Assembly: GCA_000621405.1 (NCBI GenBank) | Contig: JHYK01000005.1 | Location: 62,001 to 126,000 of the forward strand | Reading direction: 5' to 3' | Source of the DNA: Lachnospiraceae bacterium AC3007 | GTDB lineage: Bacteria; Bacillota; Clostridia; Lachnospirales; Lachnospiraceae | DNA length: 64,000 bases | In this document: in pieces, positions 52,303 to 60,215 of the stretch | Layout: the number at the start of each line of letters is the position of its first letter | How positions within the stretch are numbered: position 1 is the first letter of the stretch | Notes under the pieces: model-generated | Told to the model about the DNA's origin: nothing | The model's input: only the letters and a program-made list of their open reading frames with translations | Databases searched by the model: none | Program-made: the position numbers and the translations under genes

Positions 52303-52525
52303 TCCCCTGTGGAAGTGGATACAGAATAACGGAACTGATAAATTCAGCCTGACTTATGCTGAGATTGAAGAGATAGCAGGCCTTACGATAGATCATTCTT
52401 TTTTGACGTATAAAAAAGAATTGACAGAGTACGGCTATAAGGTCGAAAAGATATCTATGAAAGAACAGGAGGTCATATTTGAGAAAATAGCGGGGACCGG
52501 GAACAGGGATTATCAGGAAGGATGA
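52289..52525 (+). CDS. Small conserved-looking protein, unknown function
   Basis: A 78-residue protein beginning MSKYDPLWKWIQNNG. I cannot give it a function. It looks like a compact, mostly helical domain with a hydrophobic core (FSLTYAEIEEIAGLTI) and no cysteines, signal or membrane segment. It overlaps the fusion gene by 14 bases and ends 6 bases before the VOC gene. It is clearly coupled to its neighbours, but no strong ribosome binding site is seen. Confidence 0.7.
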   Translation: MSKYDPLWKWIQNNGTDKFSLTYAEIEEIAGLTIDHSFLTYKKELTEYGYKVEKISMKEQEVIFEKIAGTGNRDYQEG

Positions 52526-52531
52526 TCTGAG

Positions 52532-52894
52532 ATGAAACTGAAAAATGTATTGATTGTTGTTAAAGACATTGAAAGATCCAGACAGTTTTATCATGACCTG
52601 TTTGGCCTCGAGATGATCCTGGACAATGATGGAAATATGATCCTTACTGAAGGTTTGGTACTGCAGGAGGAGAAATACTGGAAAGAGTTTCTCGGGAAAG
52701 AGATTATTTCAGAGAACAATTCCTGCGAGCTCTATTTTGAGGAATCAGACATCGAAGGATTCATAGAAAAACTCGAGAAGTATTATCCGGATGTAAAATA
52801 TGTAAATCGATTGATGACCCACAGCTGGGGACAGAAGGTGATACGTTTCTATGATCCGGACGGAAATCTGATCGAGGTAGGGACACCGGTATAA
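52532..52894 (+). CDS. VOC (glyoxalase/bleomycin resistance) family protein
   Basis: A 120-residue protein of the vicinal oxygen chelate superfamily. The start MKLKNVLIVVKDIERSRQFYHDLFGL and the end IRFYDPDGNLIEVG are strongly diagnostic. Members bind metal and act on thiol adducts or antibiotics or simply bind ligands. It is one gene in a run of small functions and overlaps nothing, with one base before the next ATG. Confidence 0.92.
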   Translation: MKLKNVLIVVKDIERSRQFYHDLFGLEMILDNDGNMILTEGLVLQEEKYWKEFLGKEIISENNSCELYFEESDIEGFIEKLEKYYPDVKYVNRLMTHSWGQKVIRFYDPDGNLIEVGTPV

Positions 52895-52895
52895 C

Positions 52896-53393
52896 ATGGC
52901 CAATATAATAACCTGCATCAGAATTATTTGCAGTATAATTTTGTTGTTCTGTCCTGTATTTTCGCCTACGTTCTATGCTTTGTATATTGCTGCCGGGGTC
53001 AGCGACATGTTAGATGGGGCAATTGCGCGGAAGACAAGCACTGTCAGTGAATTTGGATCGAAGCTCGATACAGTGGCTGATTTTGTAATGGTCACTTTGT
53101 GTCTGATAAAACTGCTCCCGGTCATTCATATACCGACCTGGCTTTTGATTTGGATCATCGTGATCGCCGTGATTAAGGCAGTCAACTTGATTTCCGGATA
53201 TGTCACGAGAAAGAAAATAGTTGTTTTACATACTATAATGAATAAGGTGACGGGAATACTGCTTTTTGTACTTCCACTGACATTAAAGATAATTGATCTG
53301 AAATACAGTGGGGCTATCGCCAGTGCAGTGGCTACATTCGCAGCGATACAGGAAGGACACATGATAAGAACGGAAAAACAGTCTGTCTTATAA
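52896..53393 (+). CDS. CDP-alcohol phosphatidyltransferase family protein
   Basis: A 165-residue membrane enzyme with about five hydrophobic segments. The family signature D-x2-D-G-x2-A-R-x8-G-x3-D-x3-D is complete in SDMLDGAIARKTSTVSEFG followed by SKLDTVAD (about residues 28-54). It joins a phospho-alcohol head group to CDP-diacylglycerol in phospholipid synthesis. The short length is on the low side but the catalytic part is intact. Last gene of the first accessory cassette. Confidence 0.9.
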   Translation: MANIITCIRIICSIILLFCPVFSPTFYALYIAAGVSDMLDGAIARKTSTVSEFGSKLDTVADFVMVTLCLIKLLPVIHIPTWLLIWIIVIAVIKAVNLISGYVTRKKIVVLHTIMNKVTGILLFVLPLTLKIIDLKYSGAIASAVATFAAIQEGHMIRTEKQSVL

Positions 53394-53470
53394 ATACGGG
53401 CTTGAGAGCATTGAATTGTTTCCGAAAACAAATGGACTTATTCCCTAATACGTGCAAAATACTGTGTTGA

Positions 53471-53638
53471 ACAATTTCCGAAAACTGTGAGTGGTGTGTC
53501 ATACGTACTATTGCAAAGAACCATGTCGAAGTCTGTTGTTTACTTGAACAATTAAAATCCGCGAAGGAACATATTGAAATCACTATTGATGCGGAGGATT
53601 ATTACAGGATTAAAGATTCTGAGAAGAAGATGGAGTAA
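53471..53638 (+). pseudogene. Remnant A of an RlmD-type protein tail
   Basis: An open stretch of 55 codons without a start. It contains HVEVCCLLEQLKSAKEH followed by IEITIDAEDYYRIKDS. I recall the HVETV-LLS-AK-HIE pattern from C-terminal tails of Lachnospiraceae RlmD-type proteins, so this looks like a decayed copy of such a tail. Two more copies lie at 55523-55597 and 63354-63473. The bases before it (53394-53470) hold no gene. An 11-base word TTTCCGAAAAC occurs at 53419 and again at 53475. Confidence 0.5.
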
Positions 53639-53681
53639 ACACATCGAATTCGAAACGTTTTGCTTATGGTGCTCAGAATAA

Positions 53682-54002
53682 AAGGAGAAAAATCTCCTAT
53701 TAGGTGAGAATAATGAATTAAAGAATCGATATACACATGTTCGTTGGAAAAAACAGGACATTGAAACACCAAAACAGGACATTGAGATTCCGGAAGCCTT
53801 CAGTAATAAGACAAAACAGCACATTCAGATACTTTTTGCTGAATTTGGAAATGACAAGTTTTTTGGCCGGACGGAAGTTATGAAGGCGCTCAAAATCACA
53901 GCGTCTCCATCATCAGAGCTGATATAGAAGATGCTGGAATCTGAACTTATTTATCCAATGAAAGGAAAAGGTAAAGGAAAATACCTTTTCAAAAGGAAAT
54001 GA
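53682..54002 (+). pseudogene. Decayed C-terminal end of a RecG/AlbA-type ATPase-like protein
   Basis: Frame 53682-54002 reads to IPEAFSNKTKQHIQIL, KFFGRTEVMKALKIT and ends YPMKGKGKGKYLFKRK, the shape of the C-terminal winged helix found after AlbA_2-type DNA-binding domains. An in-frame TAG at 53925-53927 breaks it, and no N-terminal part exists upstream. A clear leftover of deletion. Confidence 0.6.
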
Positions 54003-54015
54003 TGAAGGAGCATAT

Positions 54016-54471
54016 ATGATACGGGAAGCAAGAAAAGAGGACTTGGATGCGTTGCTTAAGCTTTATCTGTTTTTGCATGAAGACAGTATACCAGAGTTAA
54101 ATGCGCATCTCGAAAAAACATGGAATCAGATTATCGTCGATCCGAATCATCACCTCATTGTGAATGAAATTGATGGTCAGATTGTTTCTTCCTGTGTATG
54201 CGTTATTATACCGAATCTAACGAGGAATGTGAGACCATATGCTTTTGTTGAAAACGTTGTAACACACGGTGATTACAGAGGCAATGGATATGCAGGTGAG
54301 TGTCTGGACTATGCAAAGGAAATAGCCAAGCAGGAGGATTGTTATAAGATGATGCTTCTTACCGGTTCAAAGAAACCGGAGACACTTCACTTTTATGAGA
54401 AGGCTGGGTATAACAGCAGTGATAAGACAGCCTTCATACAGTGGATAGGGATGAATGAGCCGATAAAGTAA
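54016..54471 (+). CDS. GNAT N-acetyltransferase
   Basis: A 151-residue acetyltransferase. The core ENVVTHGDYRGNGYAGECL is the acetyl-CoA binding motif, and KKPETLHFYEKAGYNSSDKT is the usual final strand and helix. GAAGGAG precedes the ATG by 6 bases. The gene's last base overlaps the next small frame. It stands between decayed genes, so it may be a recent arrival kept by selection. Confidence 0.9.
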   Translation: MIREARKEDLDALLKLYLFLHEDSIPELNAHLEKTWNQIIVDPNHHLIVNEIDGQIVSSCVCVIIPNLTRNVRPYAFVENVVTHGDYRGNGYAGECLDYAKEIAKQEDCYKMMLLTGSKKPETLHFYEKAGYNSSDKTAFIQWIGMNEPIK

Positions 54472-54623
54472 TGGAGTTTTCAGAGCATACAGGCATCCCT
54501 GTTCGTACATTGGAAGACTGGGAGGCGGGGCGAAGAACTCCTCCGGAATACATTCCAAGGCTTATTGCTTACCAGCTGAAGGATGAGGAACTGATAAAAG
54601 GAAGGGAGGAGGACCTTCTATGA
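54471..54623 (+). pseudogene. Fragment of a small helix-turn-helix protein
   Basis: Fifty codons, MEFSEHTGIPVRTLEDW then EAGRRTPPEYIPRLIAYQLK, correspond to the second half of a short HTH protein often seen in Clostridia. The recognition helix is kept but the first helices are missing. It overlaps the GNAT stop by one base and the RhuM fragment by four. It may still be translated. Confidence 0.55.
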
Positions 54624-54935
54624 GAGACTTTGATAAGCAAATGGAAATGGTTCTCTATCATTCCGATGAAGGGGATGTTTCTGTTGATGCATACATTAAA
54701 GACGAGAGTATTTGGATAACACAGAAGGCGATGGCAGAACTTTTTGGAGTTCAGGTACCTGCTGTAAGTAAACATTTAAAGAAAATATTTGAAGAAGGCG
54801 AATTGGATGAAAAAGTGGTTATTTCCAAAATGGAAATAACCAGTCCTCATGGAGCCATTCCTGATAAAACTCAGACTAGTGAGGCTATCAGATTTTGATA
54901 AGGCGGTAAAGAAAATGCTCAAGGAGCAAAACTAA
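54620..54935 (+). pseudogene. Truncated RhuM family gene
   Basis: The first about 80 residues (VSVDAYIKDESIWITQKAMAELFGVQ, then VSKHLKKIFEEGEL) are the start of a RhuM virulence-type protein, normally over 300 residues. The frame stops at 54898, and in another frame SDFDKAVKKMLKEQN ends at 54935, which looks like the original C-terminus. A large internal deletion is the simplest reading. Confidence 0.7.
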
Positions 54936-54990
54936 ACCGGACTAGAACAGCTAAGTGATTAAAGATTAAGAGGGGAGGAGTGTTTTAGAA

Positions 54991-55446
54991 ATGCCGATTT
55001 ACAGGATAATGAACATAGATGATTATGAAGCCGCTTATGCCCTTTGGATCAAATGCGGGAACGGGCTTAATGATAAGGATGATTCCAGAGAGGGCATCGA
55101 TAAATATTTAAAAAGAAATCCGGGAACATCCTTTGTCGCGATAATTGACGAAAAGGTCGTTGGAGTAATTCTCTGCGGGCATGACGGAAGACGCGGTATC
55201 ATACAGCATGCCTGTGTATCCCCTGATTGCAGACGTATGGGTATAGGCACAGAGTTGGTAAATCTGGCACTCACTGCTCTGAAAGAAGAAGGAATTAATA
55301 AAGTTTTGCTTGTAGCATTTAAAAAGAATGAAAAAGGCAATGCTTTTTGGGAATCACAGGGATTTACGCTTCGTGACGACTTGAATTACAGAAACAAAGC
55401 ACTTGCTGAGATGGTCAGAATCGATCCTGATTATTTGAATGATTGA
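54991..55446 (+). CDS. GNAT N-acetyltransferase
   Basis: A 151-residue acetyltransferase starting MPIYRIMNIDDYEAAYALW. HACVSPDCRRMGIGTELVNLAL is the acetyl-CoA motif and VAFKKNEKGNAFWESQGF the usual C-terminal strand and helix. It follows a decayed RhuM gene and is followed by remnants. GGGGAGGAG lies before the start. Acceptor unknown. Confidence 0.92.
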   Translation: MPIYRIMNIDDYEAAYALWIKCGNGLNDKDDSREGIDKYLKRNPGTSFVAIIDEKVVGVILCGHDGRRGIIQHACVSPDCRRMGIGTELVNLALTALKEEGINKVLLVAFKKNEKGNAFWESQGFTLRDDLNYRNKALAEMVRIDPDYLND

Positions 55447-55522
55447 TATGAACCGAAGGCAGATAAGTAATAATCAGTAGTTGCTATTGTGATGACATTT
55501 TCGGTTGCTCAAGTAAACAACA

Positions 55523-55639
55523 GTTGAGACTGTATGTTTATTGTCCAAACTTCATGAAGCGAAGTATCATATCAACGTTAAGGTATTGGAGGGAGTCATG
55601 TCTACCAAAGAGAAAATACTGGATGCGGCAGTAATGTAA
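55523..55639 (+). pseudogene. Remnant B (RlmD-type tail) fused to a decayed TetR start
   Basis: In one open frame VETVCLLSKLHEAKYHINVKV (55523-55585 approximately) runs into a TetR beginning, MSTKEKILDAAVM, with its own ATG at 55598 and GGAGGGAG site, but a TAA ends it at 55637-55639 after 13 codons. The first part matches the tail pattern of remnant A. The second is the first helix of a lost TetR gene. 55447-55522 holds nothing recognisable. Confidence 0.6.
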
Positions 55640-55661
55640 AGTCAACTCGGAAATCAAAAAA

Positions 55662-55707
55662 TGAATGAATATTATTCATTGACATCCGGACACTTCTGTG
55701 TTAATAT
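55662..55707 (+). promoter_or_regulatory. tetR promoter with overlapping dyad operator
   Basis: TTGACA (55679-55684), 17 bases and TAATAT (55702-55707). A dyad AATGAAT-ATT-ATTCATT (55664-55680) touches the -35 box, so binding of the regulator would block its own promoter. The TGAATGAA half-site recurs at 56365-56381. Confidence 0.7.
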
Positions 55708-55740
55708 GCAGAAAGTGAAACAAAGTAAGGAAGGATGTAC

Positions 55741-56316
55741 ATGAGAACCGTAAAAGACCCGGACACCAGAAAGCAGGAGATTCTATCGGGAGCTCTTTTA
55801 GTATTTGCCCAAAAAGGATATGATAAGACTACGATTTCCGATATAGCAAGGGAACTGGGAATCTCTCAGGGACTTTGCTACAGATACTATGCATCAAAAG
55901 AAGAGATATATGATGCAGCAGTTGAAGAGTATGCGGATATTATCGTGAGAGCTAACTTGAAGAGATTTGACAGAAAGGGCAAAACTTTGAAAGAGAAGAT
56001 CCGGTCATTTTCTGGAAGTCTGAAAGAGTACCGTGAGCCTGAGAAGGATAACGAGCTTTTATATAGTCTCTTCCATAGTGAGGGAAGTCAGAAGATGCAT
56101 GATCAGCTTATGTTAAAGACAGCAGCTAAGCTGGTACCTCATATTAAAAAGGAGCTGGAGAAAGCCCGGGATGACGGAGAAATAAAGATATCGGATATAG
56201 ATGCCCTAGCCTACTTTTTTGTTTACGGGCAGCTGGGAATGTTACTTGAGCATGGAAGTGAAAAGGATTGCGGTAAAAGAATAAAGGATACATTAATTGA
56301 AATATTGAATTTGTAA
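55741..56316 (+). CDS. TetR family transcriptional regulator
   Basis: A 191-residue repressor. The N-terminal HTH is typical: RKQEILSGALLVFAQKGYDKTT then ISDIARELGISQGLCYRYYASKEE. The C-terminal part is a helical ligand-binding domain. The frame opens at 55735, but AAGGAAGG at 55726-55733 fits the ATG at 55741. Dyads in front of this gene and in front of the flavodoxin gene suggest that it represses itself and the flavodoxin-MATE pair. Confidence 0.93.
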   Translation: MRTVKDPDTRKQEILSGALLVFAQKGYDKTTISDIARELGISQGLCYRYYASKEEIYDAAVEEYADIIVRANLKRFDRKGKTLKEKIRSFSGSLKEYREPEKDNELLYSLFHSEGSQKMHDQLMLKTAAKLVPHIKKELEKARDDGEIKISDIDALAYFFVYGQLGMLLEHGSEKDCGKRIKDTLIEILNL

Positions 56317-56321
56317 GACAA

Positions 56322-56347
56322 ACCCCTGATACAATTGTTTCAGGGGT
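56322..56347 (+). terminator. Weak terminator after tetR
   Basis: ACCCCTGA (56322-56329) pairs with TCAGGGGT (56340-56347), without a T run after it. Confidence 0.45.
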
Positions 56348-56364
56348 AAAATAAACAATACAAA

Positions 56365-56381
56365 TGAATGAAATTCATTCA
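56365..56381 (+). promoter_or_regulatory. Operator before the flavodoxin gene
   Basis: A perfect 17-base palindrome TGAATGAA-A-TTCATTCA, 18 bases before the flavodoxin ATG. It shares its half-site with the dyad in front of tetR, though with a different spacer. Confidence 0.65.
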
Positions 56382-56398
56382 GAGAAAGGAAAACAATT

Positions 56399-56854
56399 AT
56401 GAAGACAATAATTATCTATGAATCAAAGCACCATGGTAATACAAAGAAGGTCTGTGACCGCGTGGCAGCAGAATGTCAGGTGGAACTAATAGAGGCCGGG
56501 AGTGTGGGAGCGGATTTCAACTGGGAGGATTATGACCTGATGGGCTTTGCATCGGGGATAGCATATTCCAAGTTTTACGATTCGGTAAGCCGTGTTGCAG
56601 AACAGATTCCTGCGGGGAAGGGGACTTTCTTTATCTATACCTGTGCAAAGAACGATAAGGATTTTGCCGCTAAGATTAAGAAGGTCGTAGAAGAGCGAGG
56701 AGCCAAGTGCCTTGGAACATACGGATGTCGTGGTTTTAACACATATGGACCATTAAAGTTGATCGGAGGAATGAATAAGTCCAATCCCAATGAGGATGAG
56801 CTTAAGGCAGCAGTAGAATTTGTAAAGAAGGTGGAAAAGACTTATGAAAAGTAA
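56399..56854 (+). CDS. Flavodoxin family protein
   Basis: A 151-residue FMN-binding protein. The phosphate loop is IIYESKHHGNTKK (about residues 5-17), followed by GFASGIAYSKFYDSV and the FIYTCAKND strand near the flavin ring. It probably serves as an electron carrier or reductase. AGAAAGG lies before the start. It overlaps the MATE gene by 11 bases, so the two are made together under the TetR regulator. Confidence 0.9.
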   Translation: MKTIIIYESKHHGNTKKVCDRVAAECQVELIEAGSVGADFNWEDYDLMGFASGIAYSKFYDSVSRVAEQIPAGKGTFFIYTCAKNDKDFAAKIKKVVEERGAKCLGTYGCRGFNTYGPLKLIGGMNKSNPNEDELKAAVEFVKKVEKTYEK

Positions 56855-58175
56855 AGTAGATTTTATAAACGAAAACACAACAAGAGCTCTAATGAAGCTC
56901 TTTATACCCCTTATGCTTGCCATGACACTTACCATGGCATACAGCATGGTTGACAGCCTGTGGGTAGGAAATCTCCTGGGGGAGGCAGGTATGTCTGCAC
57001 TTACGGCAAGTACAGCTATTGTCCTTATTATGAATTCCTTATCAATGGGTGTTGGTAACGGAGTATCGGTTATGATTGCCCAACGTGTCGGAGCAAAGGA
57101 CACAGTGGGAGTAAAAAGAGCAGCCGCCGTTGTTATGATAGTTTCTCTGGTTTTTTCCGGAGCGATATGCCTTGTGGGAGAACTTGCATCTGAGTATCTT
57201 CTGACAGCAATGGGTACGCCTACAGAGGTACTTACTGAAGCGGTGTCTTATCTGAAACTGTATCTTATTGGAAATGTTGCTCTCTTTTTATACATGCAGT
57301 TTACATCTATATTCAGGGCCTTTGGAGACTCGGTTTTCCAGATGAAAGGAATGCTTATGACGGTGATAGTTAATGCTATCCTTGATCCCATAATGATTAA
57401 CTGGTGGGGATTCAATGGGGTGGCCATAGCAACAGTGATATCGGAGTTTGTTTGCCTTGCATACGCGTTTGCTTATCATTACAAAAAGAAATGGTTCTCA
57501 TTTGATTTTAAGGCAATGACATGGGAGGATGTAAAAACCATGGGCAGGCTATGTGTTCCGACTTCCATACAGTCTATTATGCCGGCATTAAGTTCCGCCG
57601 TTATGATTACATTTGTTAATCCCTTCGGACTGACAGCCCTTGCCGGATATGGAGTGGTAAGAAATCTTGAACTTATTATGTTTATGCCCACCAATGCCAT
57701 GTCAATGGCTGTTACCTCTATAGTCGGTCAATGCAAGGGCGCAGGTCGTATAGACCGGGCCGGTGATTATTGTAAAAAAGCCATGCTTACAGGGGGAGTT
57801 CTGATTGGTTTGGTAAGCGCCCTTGTCATCTGCACAAGTCCCATGCTTAGCGGATGCTTCGGCCAGGGAGCAGAGGTTGGCGTTATAGTTGCAGAGTTCT
57901 TCCATATTGTCAGCATCGGATACGTATTATATATGCTTACAAGCTGTATTCAGGGATATATTACTGGAATTGGAAGACCGGAGAGGGCTATGCTGTTGCT
58001 TATTGCGTATTACATTATATTCAGGGTGCTGCCAGCTTTGATGCTAAAGCATATATTCGGACTGTCGGGAATATGGTTTGCTTTTCTTGTAAGCCACATT
58101 TTGGCGTGTGTATTGGCCATTGTATTGCTGCAGATCAGTGATAAGATATTCTTGAAGCCGGTGAAAAACACATGA
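56844..58175 (+). CDS. MATE family multidrug efflux transporter
   Basis: A 443-residue transporter with twelve predicted helices. MATE pumps export drugs or metabolites using sodium or proton gradients. It has the repeated two-half layout with MVDSLWVGNLLGEAGMSALTA-type segments in the first half and AMSMAVTSIVGQCKGAGR in the second. The overlap with the flavodoxin gene and the upstream TetR gene make an inducible detoxification unit the best guess. Confidence 0.92.
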   Translation: MKSKVDFINENTTRALMKLFIPLMLAMTLTMAYSMVDSLWVGNLLGEAGMSALTASTAIVLIMNSLSMGVGNGVSVMIAQRVGAKDTVGVKRAAAVVMIVSLVFSGAICLVGELASEYLLTAMGTPTEVLTEAVSYLKLYLIGNVALFLYMQFTSIFRAFGDSVFQMKGMLMTVIVNAILDPIMINWWGFNGVAIATVISEFVCLAYAFAYHYKKKWFSFDFKAMTWEDVKTMGRLCVPTSIQSIMPALSSAVMITFVNPFGLTALAGYGVVRNLELIMFMPTNAMSMAVTSIVGQCKGAGRIDRAGDYCKKAMLTGGVLIGLVSALVICTSPMLSGCFGQGAEVGVIVAEFFHIVSIGYVLYMLTSCIQGYITGIGRPERAMLLLIAYYIIFRVLPALMLKHIFGLSGIWFAFLVSHILACVLAIVLLQISDKIFLKPVKNT

Positions 58176-58195
58176 AAAAACTATATTCCGGGGCA

Positions 58196-58270
58196 TGACA
58201 CGAATCGTATCACGGATGTGACAGAACGTTTCTTTCCTCCTTAATGGGTCTTTGTTACTTTCAATTTACC
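58196..58270 (+). repeat. Upstream repeat, copy 1
   Basis: A 75-base stretch that aligns without gaps to 60106-60180 at 52 of 75 positions (hand count). It starts TGACACGAA and has TTTG-TACTTT near its end. It begins 109 bases before the start of the 58305 gene, while copy 2 begins 110 bases before the PAP2-like gene. Confidence 0.6.
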
Positions 58271-58304
58271 AATAGGTGATATCATATGAAAGGACGAAGA
58301 GAAC

Positions 58305-58487
58305 ATGAGGGAAAAAAGAAATCTGCTGACAGGGACAGGGTTGATCGGTACTTTTGCCCTGTGGACTGTTTTGATCCAGTGCCTTGATGTGCGGGCTGTG
58401 GACCAGATTTATGTCGTGACTACCATTGTTGTTGCGATTGTTTACTGTATATATCTGGGAAGAATAAAAGAGGAAGCCATTAAATAA
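58305..58487 (+). CDS. Small membrane protein, internally deleted PAP2-like paralogue
   Basis: A 60-residue protein with two hydrophobic segments. The start MREKRNLLTGTGLIGTFALW lines up with the start of the PAP2-like protein at 60216, and the end (IVYCIYLGRIKEEAIK) resembles its last helix. The middle, including all phosphatase motifs, is missing. With the shared upstream repeat this suggests a duplicated gene that lost its core. It may still be expressed as a small membrane peptide. Confidence 0.6.
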   Translation: MREKRNLLTGTGLIGTFALWTVLIQCLDVRAVDQIYVVTTIVVAIVYCIYLGRIKEEAIK

Positions 58488-58550
58488 TGAGAACGGTTCT
58501 ATTCCAGACAGTGGGATCCATTCTGATATTGGCGATAAGGGTGGAGACAA

Positions 58551-59528
58551 ATGAATAATACAAATGAAGAACTTTTTAAAGGCAGAATATCTGCGATACA
58601 CAAGAACAATTATACAATTAGATTCGAAGGAAAGGATATCCCTGCCAGACTCAAAGGGAGCTTTTATGACTTAATGACAGATCGGTTTCCTGTTGTGGGT
58701 GATTATGTTTCTTTTGAATACAACCCAATCGGAGATTCTTTGATCGTATCAGTGCTTGATCGTTCTGCTCTTTTGCAGCGCCCTGATCAGGCGAAGACCG
58801 GAGTTATGCAGTACATGGTAGCTAACGTGGATTATACCTTTATTGTGACGTCGCTTAATGAAGACTATAGCTATAATCGAATAGCTCGATATGTGAGTGT
58901 TGTTCTTCAGGGGCATTCTATTCCGGTGGTGGTTTTGACAAAAGCAGATCTATGTAGTAACTACGGCAGATATATAAGAGAGGTGGAGAGCATATCTGAT
59001 AAGGTTAGGGCTCATGCAATTTCAGCACTTTATGGGATAGGAGTCGATGAACTACAGGAATATATGAGACCAGGTATTACTATCTGCCTAATGGGATCTT
59101 CCGGGGCTGGAAAGTCAACACTTTTAAATGCTTTTGCTGGTGAAGAGATAATGAGAACTTCCAGCGTCAGAGAGTCAGATTCCACAGGGAGACATACCAC
59201 TACCTACAGACAGCTGATTGAACTTAATAACGGCGTATCCATAATTGACACACCAGGCATGAGAGAAATTGGCATGGCAAATACGGAGCTGGGAATTGAT
59301 AATACCTTTTCGGATATAGCCAAGTTGGAAAAACAATGTAAATTTAGTGATTGCCAGCATGACACGGAGCCAGGCTGTGCTGTGAAAGCCGCAATAGAAA
59401 GTGGTGATCTTTCTGTGGACAGATACATCCTGTACAAGTCACTAAGCTCTGAGAACACAAGGAATTATGCCAAGAAAAAAGAAATATCAAAATGGGCTAA
59501 GGCTGCAAAGAAAATAAAAAAGAGATAG
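58551..59528 (+). CDS. RsgA family ribosome-associated GTPase (accessory copy)
   Basis: A 325-residue circularly permuted GTPase. An OB fold (about 8-70) precedes the G domain, in which TKAD (G4) comes before GSSGAGKST (G1, about 182-190) and DTPG (G3), followed by the zinc-binding cluster CKFSDCQHDTEPGC. RsgA checks maturation of the 30S subunit. Its position among accessory genes suggests a paralogue or transferred copy and not the main housekeeping gene, which I cannot check here. Confidence 0.9.
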   Translation: MNNTNEELFKGRISAIHKNNYTIRFEGKDIPARLKGSFYDLMTDRFPVVGDYVSFEYNPIGDSLIVSVLDRSALLQRPDQAKTGVMQYMVANVDYTFIVTSLNEDYSYNRIARYVSVVLQGHSIPVVVLTKADLCSNYGRYIREVESISDKVRAHAISALYGIGVDELQEYMRPGITICLMGSSGAGKSTLLNAFAGEEIMRTSSVRESDSTGRHTTTYRQLIELNNGVSIIDTPGMREIGMANTELGIDNTFSDIAKLEKQCKFSDCQHDTEPGCAVKAAIESGDLSVDRYILYKSLSSENTRNYAKKKEISKWAKAAKKIKKR

Positions 59529-59567
59529 TTTTTGACATTATAAAGGAATTTCAGCGCGGAGGCGGGT

Positions 59568-60053
59568 ATGGGTGAAATTATATTGGCTACGGAAAACGAT
59601 AGAGAGCAGATACTTGAATTATATCAGGCGCAGAAGGGCAGGGAGTTCTGCGCCTGGGATGAGGATTATCCGTCAGTTGAAACAATCAGCTTTGATCTAT
59701 CACGGGATTCCTTATTTGTAATGAAAGAGAATGGCAAGGTTATTGCGGCAATTTCTATTGAAGAAGATATGGATGTGGATAATCTTGACTGTTGGAACAA
59801 AGCTCTTTTTCCAGGGGGAGAACTGGCGCGTGTTGTCGTGGATCCTTCATTCCAGAGCATGGGAATCGGACAGAAAATGATGGAATACGGAATGAAGGCC
59901 TTGAAGGAGCGTGGATATAAAAGTATTCATTTTCTTGTGAACAAGCACAATATTAAAGCCATAAAATGTTATGCACATTTTGGATTTGACGTGGTAGGTG
60001 AATGCTACATGTATGATCAGGATTTCTTGTGTTATGAAAAGACTTTGCAATGA
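59568..60053 (+). CDS. GNAT N-acetyltransferase
   Basis: A 161-residue acetyltransferase. LARVVVDPSFQSMGIGQKMMEYGM is the acetyl-CoA binding motif, then FLVNKHNIKAIKCYAHFGF the closing strand and helix. AGCGCGGAGG lies before the ATG. It lies between the RsgA-like and PAP2-like genes. Acceptor unknown. Confidence 0.92.
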   Translation: MGEIILATENDREQILELYQAQKGREFCAWDEDYPSVETISFDLSRDSLFVMKENGKVIAAISIEEDMDVDNLDCWNKALFPGGELARVVVDPSFQSMGIGQKMMEYGMKALKERGYKSIHFLVNKHNIKAIKCYAHFGFDVVGECYMYDQDFLCYEKTLQ

Positions 60054-60105
60054 TAATAATAAGCTGCTGATTTGTGACATCGCACAAATCCAATATTCAT
60101 GCGGA

Positions 60106-60180
60106 TGACACGAAGCGTATCGCCCATGTGACGGCAAGATTCTTTCTGCTTTTCATATCCTTTGATACTTTGAAATCAGC
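60106..60180 (+). repeat. Upstream repeat, copy 2
   Basis: The partner of 58196-58270, ungapped over 75 bases. The best conserved blocks are TGACACGAA-CGTATC and TTTG-TACTTT. Confidence 0.6.
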
Positions 60181-60215
60181 CGGAAGGAAATTTTCAAAGG
60201 AAAGGAATTAGAAAA

